Assembly (NCBI GenBank): GCA_037976565.1
Contig: CP137673.1
Span: 1,600,851-1,664,850, forward strand
Direction: 5' to 3'
Length of the DNA stretch: 64,000 nucleotides
From: Mesocentrotus franciscanus
Taxonomy: Eukaryota; Echinodermata; Echinoidea; Camarodonta; Strongylocentrotidae
How positions within the stretch are numbered: the first letter of the stretch is position 1; each line of letters opens with the position of its first letter. The translations under genes and the position numbers were made by a program. Of the stretch, positions 45,801 to 58,421 are shown in pieces. The notes beneath the pieces are model-generated. The model did no database searches. It saw only the letters and a program-made list of their open reading frames with translations, and had not been told where the DNA came from.

Positions 45801-48800
45801 GAGCTGGCTTCTCAATATCAGGCCTCTAAACGTTCCATGCATCTCACCATCCTGTTTCAAAACAAAGGAAAAAGAGTACCGGTATACACGTCAACTTGCT
45901 ATACTAAGGACTGAATCAAGAATTCTACATGTACATCTGTAGGGTGAAACAAAAGCAAACAAAGTGAATCAAAATACATAAACAAAGAATTTGAGCAGAG
46001 ACTGATCTCTTTCTGTTCTGGGGGGTGTTTCACAAAGATCCTAAGTTGAACTTATCTCTAAGTTGGACTTAACAATTATGGAAAGCCATTAGCATCTATG
46101 AAAATATTTTGTACAAGTTATTTTAAAAGGCATAAAATGTTGATTCAAATCATTCATATTTTCTATTATCAAGGAGATTTCATGTTCTTGGTGTGGAATT
46201 AATAAAAAGTCTACAATACTTGAATTTTCGCTTTTGAATATTTATTTTGTTAAGGCTACAAATGGCTCTCCATAATTTTTAAGTCCAACTTAGAGTTAAG
46301 TTCGACTTGGGATCTTTGTGAAACACCCCCCTGGAATGACAGCTCTTTAACTAAACCACTCTTTGCAATACTAATACCATTCCTACAGCCAAGCAAAGCA
46401 GTTTAATATTTGGTGCAAATTTGCAAAATTTCAATAAGAGTTTCTCAATGGCTTGATAGTATATTGATTATTTATAAAGTCTTTCAGTATCACAGTGTTT
46501 TGATAACAATTAAACATTGTATCTAATATTGGATCGCTGATTGTAAAAGATAAACAAGAAACAAAAGGGTCCCTTATTCAAAAACTTTTTATCCCACATA
46601 ACTGCACAGTTAAAATAGTTTAAGATATTGTGGAACTTCAAGGATCAACTAAATAGATCTTGACCATGAATAATACATGAATGTATAAAGAGAGTAAAGG
46701 AACCGATGCTACAGGAGAAAGGAACAATGATCATAGTGAGTATACTTACAGGATCAACTACAGGGAATCCATTATGATTGTGACTTGAATCCTTCAAAAC
46801 TTCATAGATAAGTGAGACCCTCTCTACTGTGTTAAATGTAATGACGGGGTCACTCATCACTTCTCTGTAAAAATCATAATAAGAAACAAAACAAGATGTG
46901 TGATATTCTCTCTCTCCGCTCTGTAAATGTAAATGCACTCACATGGTCACTCATTAATTCTGTGTAAAAGGTAAAAAGGGTGCACATTTAAAGGGTTTTT
47001 AAAGCCAAGAACATTTCTTCAAGGAAAATTCAAATGTTGAGATGTTTCTTTCTTTTTTTCCTTTTTTTTAGGGGAGGGAGGGGGGGGGGGCATTTTTGCC
47101 CTGTTACACCACATCAATAATAGATGACTTCAGCATAAAACAACATGATAGAAGAAAAGAGAGATACATGACATAGATATATGTAAGCTTGTTACATTGG
47201 CTTGACAATATTACATAGCAAGTATACAGGAGCACTTGGGAGAGAAAAAAACCTCATGTCTGAAAACAGTTATAGTCTTCAAAACATTTACCAGAACATA
47301 GTACACAATGCTTCAATAGATAATAGACACTGCCCACACTGAATTCCAACTCAAAATAACAGAAGGTATATATTATGAACTAGACCAAAACTCAACTCAA
47401 GCAACAGGTGTACAATTATCAGATCACCCTCATCTAATGACTTTGTATTATCATAGGACCTTGACCACTCAGGTGACATACCTAGTCTGTAAATCAATCT
47501 GACTATTTCTAACATTCTTTGAATGAAATCAATCTGATTATTTAACATTCTTCGTATGAAATCAGTGAATAGAAGGTGGAATTCTGTTCTAACTTTCATT
47601 CCGTGGATAGAGTATGAAACTCAGAAACATGTCCCATTTATTTCAAATTTATATCTTTTTTGTTGTTTTCATTTTGAAAATTTCAGAATGTTCGCACGTG
47701 GCAAGGATAGTAGAGCCTAATGGAGGCGGTTCCCATGGTAACAGTGGCACACTTTGAACCTGGATGTGGATATCATAGAGTCCATGGTTGAAGATATCAC
47801 CGATCCATTTAGCGATCATCAGGACAACCATGATGGGTAAGGCGTAGGAGATGTTACCGGTAGCTTCCATCAGGATAACGGTTAGACTGATTGTCATACG
47901 GACCACACCACCTGATTAATAAACAATCAATAGTCAATACTTCAATGCAAATCAACTGCATATTGTTTTAATTATTGCATTTTAATACAAAAAATCATTT
48001 AAGGTATCCAACAAATGTTGTACATAATTAGGAATTCAGTTTGGTAGGGTGGTATAAAAACAATTTGATTCTTTTTCACAGACATGTGAAAAAGAAAAGA
48101 AAAAAAAAGGACTGTCAAGCAACTATTACCCTTTTATTTTATTACTCAATACTTTGTCAATAAATCTTCATCTGTTTATATATGACAGATTTTAGTTATC
48201 ATTTGCTTGATAGTAAAATAAATGAGAATGCATGATTACCTAGCTGTGCTGCGGCTCCTATCAAAGCATAAATTCCTGGATCTGATGCAACATCAGACTA
48301 AAGAAGAAACAAAACACAACATGAAATAAGAACTTTAAAGCCCCTCTAAAGTGTTGGGAGCCCCAAAAATTTGATGGCAAAATTTCACTTAAATTGTATC
48401 ATAATGTGACAGAGGATGTCATTTAAGACACATTTCTGCAAGGATTTTCAAAACAGATGTGTTTGAAGTCGAATATTGATGAAAGAATACAAAATTTAGA
48501 AATTGTAGAAATTAGTTGCTCTTATTAAATCTTGGAATTCACAAGGGAAATAAAACCTCTTGTAGTTCATTTCTAATACATTTTAATCATTCTTTAATTT
48601 ACATGTCATTTTTCTAACATAAGAAAAATAAGCCTTGATCAGGCAGTATCTGAGTGAGATAAGAACATGTAACAAATAAAGTACACATTATTACTGTTGA
48701 TTATAATGATTTATTTTTAAAGAAAAATTGTAAGCCTTCACTGTACTATAGCTCTTTTTCTATCCTTTAAATTCAAAAGTGCTCACAAGCTGTGGGGTTT

Positions 48801-51800
48801 GATACAATGTAACACTGTTTCATCAATATATCAAATTGATAAATGCCCTCATTAAATCTTAGTTGTGATACATGAGGGTGGCACCCTAAGGTGAAACTTA
48901 CCCCTAGTGCTGTAGCCGAACCGCCGAACCGAACGGAAGTTCGCCGAACATGGCACTTCCGAACCGAGCCGAACCGAACCGAACACAAAGGCCTGGTTTG
49001 GATGTTCGACAGAAAAATTTTTAACGTTTTTGCAGGCTAATTAACTAATTGTCATTTTATACCTAATTTTATACCAAGTTCGGGTGAAAAATTGCCGAAC
49101 TCTGCCGAACCGAACCAAACCCGAACATGGCGCCTGACTTACAGCACTACTTACCCCTCCTGGAATCATATTGATCAGAATACCACACATACGACCCCAG
49201 GCAGCTCCTACTAGTAACGATGGGATGAATAAACCACTAGGTACACTCAAACCATACGTCCAACACGCCAGGATGAAGTATGTCACGATGAACACGGATA
49301 GGATAGGTAAATCATATGAACCTGGAATAAATCATAGAATCCTTGTCACATCATGAAACTAACCACTGGTCACTTTTGCAACAATAAATGAATAATCTGA
49401 CTTATGCTACAGCAACAACTGTTCCGGGCTGTAGTTCATCAAAAATATATGGCCAAGTTTAGGGTTACAAGTGGCTTTAAAGTCGGGTTCAGAGGTATGG
49501 ATAGGGTTAGGATTGGGGATAAGTATAGTACAGTCAAACCTGCTTTAGTGACCACCTGTCTACAAAGACCACTTTTTTTGTTTCCCTTGAAACTGGTTTC
49601 TCATTGAAACATGTACTAAAGGAACCTGTAGCTATAGACATCAAGAACAGAGTATTACAAAATAACTGACCTGGTTCTTTATGAAAGAGAAGTTTAACCG
49701 ATTCTTCAGGTGTATTGAAGAACAGAGTGCTAGAGGCGCTGTACTCTCCATCGCCACAAAATAACTGCAAATAAGACACATGTAAACCTCTTTATTTAAC
49801 ATTGAGATTTTGGCAAGTAATACATTTTACATCATAATTTATGATGTAGATTGGCTGAAGTGCAGCAAATCTGATGACATATCCCTTTCAAAATTCCAGA
49901 ACTTTACATGTACAGGTACCTCTGATTCTTTCAATTTTGATTATCATGTACAAAACACTTCTTTGAAGAAAAATAAATGGACAAAAAGTTGCTTGTTAGT
50001 CTCCCAATAAAAATAACCTTTCACTTTTCAGAAATACCTTCTATTCTAACTACCTCATCTGCATTGGAAAATATATCACCATCAACAAAGTTTGTATTTT
50101 AAATTACCTATCCGTTCTGCTTAATAAATGTGTTAATCTATTTCATGAGTTTTTTTCTGGGGCTGTCATATTATCAAGCAAACTGCTTACAATGACAGTC
50201 CTTCTTCCGCAAATATTTTTATAATATTTTATAATGTTTGAGGAAATTTAGTATCTATGACAGTTTATCATTTTGTTTTTGAAAAAAAACAATTTTTCAT
50301 ATACATATATTTGCTTATTTATGATTCATTGTCGGAAAAATACTTATTGGACTTCATATTATTATTATCGAAAAACTGTGTACTTACATGAATGCAGAAG
50401 AAAATCAAATCAAATCAAATGATACAACTGCTTTAAATGTACATTCTATTACAAAAATGTGGACAGTCTGAAAGTGCACTGATAAAACATGTACACAAAA
50501 TTTGACTGTCAACAACTGAGAAGTCGGAATAAATTTAACTGAAAAAAATTCCAACTTCTGTTTGAATACAAAATATTTTATTTTGTGTAAATTAATGATT
50601 TGTATATGGAGAATGAACACTATGGATACATCACTTGATACATCAATAAAGGGGATTCCTGTTGATTACTTCAAAGATCCAATAAAATACAAAACAGAGC
50701 AGAAACCAGCGTCAAGCTATACCTGTAGAGGGAACTGAATGGTAGCATCCAGGGGCCTGCAGTCTGAACCAGAACTGATATAGATCACCAAGAAAGAAAC
50801 AGTCACAGTCACTGCAGCTACTAACACGGCTTCCAAAACCTGGGACCATGAATAGTGCAGGTATCTGCAGAGCAAGGTGACAACATAAAGAAGAATGTTT
50901 ATGTAACTTCTGTAATGCAAATTTCATCTAACTACTTGCACCTTTGATGTAATTTGAGCAAAACAATCGTCCATGTTTGAATGTACACTAGAGGGTGTTT
51001 CACAAAGACTAAGATCGACCTTAAGCTTGACTTAACTATGGCAGGCCATTCATGCCACTGTTTGCTCTCACCATTATGATCTTAATAATGAATTATCAAA
51101 AAAAGTAAATTCTGTAGATTTGTGATCATGATTTGTATGTCCCTTGAGAGACAAATGCCAGTAAATGGTGAGAGCAACCAGTGGCATGAATGACCTGCCA
51201 TAGTTAAGTCCAAATTAAAGTCAATCTTAGTCTTTGTGAAACACCTCTCTGGACCAATAAATAAATGATGAATGAGTGAATGATATTCATCAGAGGTATA
51301 ATCCAAAGATAGTTTGTATGCAGTCTTGAACTTTGAATTTTAAATATCTTTACATTATATTTAAATCATATTTTATCAGGCCCTATTGTTTCAATCCTTA
51401 CTTACTAGTAGCTGCCATATCTATCTCAGTTGGATAACATCATCCTACTCCATTAACATACAAGATGCCTTTACTGCTTTTCAAGAGGGGGGCAGCGGAT
51501 TTCTGCAGCATATCTGAACAAGCCCTTATGATGACAATCGACAGAGCACATGTCCACATCTACGCCGTGAGAGCATCCAATAACCTGGAACCAGGCATTA
51601 AAACATTCTCCAAACTTATATGGACCATCTTATCAATATTGTACCAGAATTGTCTTGTCTTGAAAAATTTCTTGTACAGGAAACTACTCCACCTTCTTCA
51701 ATTTACCAAAGTTTCCTGGAAATGTTTACACAAAAATGATTTTCTTACTTCATTCTGAAGATGGTAAGACGATAGTTGATAGCATTAAAGATCGCCCCAA

Positions 51801-54800
51801 GCAGACCTCCTATGAGTCCCATCACCATGAAGATTGGTAGCTCCCAAGCTTGATAAGCTGCCTTGTTATCCTGAGGGATACAAACAAACAGACATTAATT
51901 AAAGCAGACAAACAGACAAACAGACAGACAGACATGTAAGACAATGGTTGATAGCATTAAAGATCGCCCCAAGCTGACCTCCTATCAGTCCCATCAACAT
52001 GAAGATTGGTAGCTCCCAAGCTTGATAAGCTACCTTGTTAGGCTGAGGGATATACATGTACACTAACATACATTAATTAAAACAAACAGACAGACAGAAA
52101 GACATGTAAGACGATAGTTGATAGCATTGAAGATCGCCCCATGCAGACCTCCTATGAGTCCCATCACCATGAAGATTGGTAGCTCCCAAGCTTGATAAGC
52201 TACCTTGTTAGCCTGAGGGATACAAACAAACAGACATTAATTAAGAGACACAGACCTTTCAACCTTTCTAAAGACAGACAGACAGACAACAGATATCTAA
52301 GACAATAGTTGATGGCATTGAAATGTCCCATTGCTAGTAGCCATCAAGCTTGGTATGTTAGCTGGTTAGGCTTAGGATACACACAAACATACATCATTCA
52401 AGTTTTACCGTACAGGGGAAATTCATTGTCCCTAAACTATTTCAAATGATGATTGATCCATTTCGTATTTTAAGTATTAAATGAAACTCTATGGCTTTAA
52501 ATGTATGAGTACAATGTGAGTGAATCATAACATCTAAGACAATACCAGAATATATTACATTACTAAAGGCTTCAATTTGACTACCCCACCATGAATCCTT
52601 TTGAGGAGAATCATGCAATACATAAATAACTGTCTCATTTAAGGATATTGCTTTGTATAATACTGCAATAAGAGCATAAGACAAAGGTGCCATTCATAAT
52701 CATTTGAAAATAATACCTCATGAAAGATAAGGAATACCTTGACAATCTTTTACAATATGAGTGTAGAAATGATCTTACTGGGACTGTAAATTCCCCAAAG
52801 TTGATAAGACCAGGGCTTGATAGACTCCATGCATCTCCATTGACATTACTCATCACAACATTGAGGGTGAATGTACTCATCATTGAACAAAAGAACTGTG
52901 AAAATAAATAGAGAGATAAGAGATGATGATAATGTAAATAAGTAAAATGCCAAACCACAACAATATGGGTGGTTGACATAGATTCATGTGACATGCTGAA
53001 TGACAAATGACTGGGAGGGACCTGGCAGAGGCCAACGACGTGACTCTTACTTTTGATATATATCGGGAAATAGTTGCGTGATGGCTCAAAATGATGATGA
53101 TAAACATGTACATGTACTCATCATAAAATGTGTATGTGAATCAATACCGCAAATGCTGCCACTTACAGTGGCGTAATGAGCAAAAACTTCTTTTTTAAAG
53201 CACCGTGAATATTATGTTTACAGCAGCAGATTCTTCAAAAAAACATTATCAATAGCATAAGTCCTCTATTGCAGGAAGAAAAAACTTACAATTCTCCATG
53301 TCAAGGATTGGTTCCAGAAACTTGCTCCTTCTTCCAAGCTAAAAAGGACGCCCCCTACAGGTGCCCCAAAGGCAGCTGCTACGCCTGCAGCAGCACCTCC
53401 AGAAACAAAGTCTCGTTTCTCATGATCAGAACGAAAGTACTGGAACAGCTATATGTTACAAGATGATAATATTATTCATTACTATGACATTATTTCCCAT
53501 TTTCTTTAATATAAGCGTTTGAGTAGTATTTTTGGAGATACACTTCATCAATAAACTTTGGCCATTTCAAGAGGTACCAACAGAAAAGCTCTTCACTTTA
53601 AAGTTTCCGAAAGCATTTTAAAAATCACTTCAGAAATATAAACCTTAACTGATAATATAGTTGCATGCTAAATTTCATCATTTTAAAAATAAACATCAGT
53701 CAATATTCCACATAAAATAAGGACACTGATAACTGAGATGTTTTGCTATTGGGTAAGTGAGACTGCTGGTAGATGCTTACATCTATATTTAAAGGACCTT
53801 CAAGTTGTTCAGTCTTTAAAGTGACAATCGATACGTGTTGATGATCTGAAAGTATTAAAGCCCCTCTAAAGTGTTGGGAGCCCCAAACATTTGATGGCAA
53901 AATTTCACTTCAATTGAATCATAATGTGAAATAGGATGTCATTTAAGACACATTTCTGCAAGGATTTTCAAAACAAATGTGTTTGAAGTCGAATATTGAT
54001 GGAATACAAAATGGAGGTTTTCTGCATACAACAGAAAACCCGAATTATGTATTCTTTTATCAATATTTGTCTTCAAACACATTTTTTGGGAGAAATCTTT
54101 GCAGAAGTGTGTCTTAAATGACATCCTCTTTAACATTATGATACAATTTAAGTGAAATTTTGCCATCAAATTTTTGGCGGATTTGGGGCTCCCAACACTT
54201 TAGAGGGGCTTTAACTTACCTTGAAATCTTTTTTGAAGGTTGTTGATCTTCCTTGTGACACTCCAGCAGCTACTACAGCACCTGCATGTATCATAGGACC
54301 TTCCTATCATATCAGAGTCATATAAAAAAAAATTTTTTTTTTTAAAGTGCTTATAAAGCGCTGTCCACCGAAGTCCCTAAGCGCTATAACAAACAAAATA
54401 CAATGATAAACAATAAAATATTTTTTAAAAATTACAAATAAACCTACAAATTACAATACATATGAAATATAGATCAATGTGAACAGAGCAAGTTAATCAT
54501 CAAAAGCAATTTTGAATAAACAAATTTTGAATTGTTTGACAGTCTATAACAATAAAAAAAAATATCTTCAACCATATTCACTGATATCTGTTAAAAAATG
54601 GCAATATGTAATGTGCAAGATATTTGGTCAAAAGTTGTCCCATACACCACCACATTTTATGATATCATAAATGTAAATTGACATAAAAAGTATCATCTAG
54701 GATCTAGAAAGATCTGCACATTCATACGCCCATCAGTTACATGTATAATAAATCTGATATATGGTTAGTAACGCACGGGACAAAATAGCTTATATTTGCC

Positions 54801-57800
54801 CATAAATGTTTTTACTGGAAGAATAGTTCTGTATAATTACATATAAATACTGGTATAAACATTTGCTTCATACTTTGTCTCGCATTCACACTCATGCATT
54901 TCTGATTTATTTCTCTCAGGTACAAGGATAAACCTCCTTGGTGAATTCAAGCCTTTAATTCCAAGGTATATTGTTTGGATATGAAAATGACCCTATCTTG
55001 ACCATATGATATGATCACAACACTCATGAGTCTTACCTTGCCGACTGTGAGGCCTCCAGCAACAGCAAAGATGACCCCGGTGACCTTACAAACTAACGTC
55101 TTGAAGCGAACCACATGGGGGATCTTCACTCCATTCAGGTAACACTTGATTTGTGGTATACCACTTCCCATGGCTACAGGCTGAATATGGAAAGACAATC
55201 GTTAGTAGTTACTATCATTCACTTAATCCTTGATGTGTGGTATACCACTTCCCATGGCTACAGGCTGAATATGGAGAGACAATCGTTGGTAGTTACTATC
55301 ATTCACTTAATCCTTGATTTGTGGTATACCACTTCCCATGGCTACAGGCTGACTTTAGAAACGAGATTTACTATCAATTAAATAACTTATTTAGCACATA
55401 ATTTGTTGTATAATGCAACATCACATTGCAAATCATTTAGGTATTACATAATTTGATAATTATAATCATGTTTTTTTTCTCTCTATCTCTTTCTCTGTCT
55501 CTGTCTCTGTCTCTGTTCAAGAAGAGTTAAGTTTGAAGCATTTTACTTCAGCACATCACTTGAATAATCATGAATTATCCAAAAAAACATTGGTCATTGT
55601 TGCTGTTAATGCTTATTTTCATTCAAGTACTAGTATCCAAGCTTAACTAGGGAAAATTCATGTACTCTTACAATCTTCTACATACATGTAGCAGCATCTT
55701 ACAATTTATGACACATACCTCTCCATAAGCGACCAGAATAACAGCCACCAACACCAAGGCAACACACATTGCTAGCCACACCGCAAATGGCTTTATGATG
55801 TCCGTGCTATAGTTGTCTGTTATGAATACTGTGTAAAACAGTTAAGGTAAACGTGTTTGCTTTGTCAAACATTTATCCCTGAGTGGCATCTGCCATCCTT
55901 GATTTTAATTGAAAAATACAACACATAGAGAGCAGTTTCCTGCTAAGAGAGTATTTTGTCTTAAAACACAATATGCAAAAGTTATTCAAAGTTTGAGCTC
56001 AAACAGAATGTTGTAATTGAAATTGCCCAAAATTTAGATATTTGGATAATGCTATGAAGGGGGCCTCAGGAGGGAAAAAATGATTCAATTTAATGTGATC
56101 CATATACTTTTAGAAAGGGGCCCTTGTTTGCGTTCTGGGGAGCGGGGGTAGGAATCAAAATGACTTATTTGAGGGAGAAAAGTAACTTTTGACATTATGT
56201 CTACACTTTGTGTGTTCTTGACTTAAAGTGGTTCTTAGCCTGTTTACTACTAATGTGGGCTGTGTGGATATATTTCTTGATTGGATAAGTCAGGAGGGGT
56301 GAATTGCTCCCTTGGCCCCCAACCACCCCTTCAAATACACTTATATAATGGGTAAGGATACAAGTTCTGACAGTCTGGTATTTCCATCTTGTGAGCTGCC
56401 TGATGGCAACATCAATAAGCACTGCAATCAGACCTGTTAGTATGCCAGTTAATAGCATCACAAACCATCGTGATAGCTCCTTCTGAAGCACATGAACACT
56501 CTGAAAATAAACAGAAACTTATCAAGCTATAATCATCTAACAATTTGATTACAATATTAAACCTCACAATAATGCAACATTCTTCTGATTAACCAGTAAG
56601 AAGTTATATCTCATTCTCACTTGTGAGAAGAAAAATTCATGTTATACTGATCTCCTTTATTTTCTTGAACATTTAGTGTAATTCAGTGTAAATTTCATTT
56701 GATTTTGCATGTGAATTTTAGCTATCGGCACAATTCAAGATTACAAAATTTTGTTCAATTTGCTTACATCTTACTGAACATATTTCTTTATATTATTAAA
56801 AAAAAAGTTATTCATGGAAGAGGAAAAAGTTTTTGGACTACTTTCATTGATGAATTTACTTTCAAGAGTAAATTTTTGCTTCTAGAATTTCATGTCATCA
56901 ATATATTGGGTATGAAATATCACAATGTAGGTATCCATTATTGTTCCATGATGACAAACAAAGACCTTTTTTGTCCAACCATTCAAATTCTTTGGCATGA
57001 TTTGCCTTCCGAGGAGGAGAAGGGGTGAAGGAATGACACAAATGTTAATAACATAAAGATGAGTGGAGTCCATACCTTAGAACTTATCTTCTTCTCTTCT
57101 TTCAAGTAGAGGAAATTCTCAATTTCATCATAGTCCAAACTCTGTAATACAAGGAAACAACATAATGGAATCAGATATTATTTTGAATATAGTTTTTCCC
57201 TTAATGCTAGAACGAGAACTGCTGCAGCATGCCACTTAAAGCCCCACTGCACTACTTGTAGCTACTTGCTCCCTCTATATAGAAAAAATGTCTAAGCGGT
57301 GTCTGTTGGTCCCCCATGATCCTCTTTTTCTTATGTTAATTGAGAGCTGAGTTGACAAGATAACGACCTGTCAGTGACCATGTTAATCCCTCTACCGGTA
57401 ATCCCTCCTGGCCAAACTAGTGCAGCGGGGCTTTAAAGATACTATGTCCCTTTTGCAGCCAACATCAAATTCTGTAGAACTTTGCAGGAATTATGAATAT
57501 GTCATGTATGTCCTATCTGTGAAATTTAAACGTTAGCAGTGTCCTAATATTCAAATTATGCAAGGAAACCCGTTTACTTGCTAGACTTCACTGTCAGACA
57601 CTATTGAGTGACTGACTGGCTTTTTCATCTTTGGTAATAACATACATAAAATGAGCTGTAAAGGGTACATGAGCATTTGTCTACATCAATAACCCACTTC
57701 TTGTAATGGCCAAAATTAAACTGATTGAATCTTTGCGCAGCATAAAACGTACGACCATTCGGTACAATGGTCTGAAAATCAGACTATTACTTACTGGCTC

Positions 57801-58345
57801 TATAGCTCCTAAGTCGATTCGACAACTAATAGTCGTTATTTTCCCACTTAAAGACATTTTCAAGCCCCCCCCCCCTTTTTTTTAGGGAAGTTCTAAATTA
57901 GTATTGTCTTTCAAATGCCGTTGGAATTTAACCTTTTCATTTTTTGGGCCTGCAAATGGGACATAGTACCTTTAAAAGAAGGAATCATAACTACCGGTAA
58001 CAGCATTAGTTTCACATTCAACTCAAAACAAGATACAATGATCACATGATCACTCAAATGACTCTGGTCTACAGCCAAAAAATACAATACCTCTTGAACA
58101 ATACCAGTGAAACTAGACTACTTCAGGTACACTGAAAATGAAAAGATACTAAAAACTGCCACTTTGGCTCTAGGTTTCCATATACAACGTCAGTATCTGT
58201 ATATACTGCATGTAAAATATAAATGGATGCTGTTGTTGTTGTTGTTTAATTTAGGCAAGTCAGTCAGTTTATGACCATTATTGCCGAATACTATAACAAA
58301 TTAGTTTTGAATTCAAGGTTACTTATAAACACTCACATAATTTGC

Positions 58346-58421
<76 letters not shown>

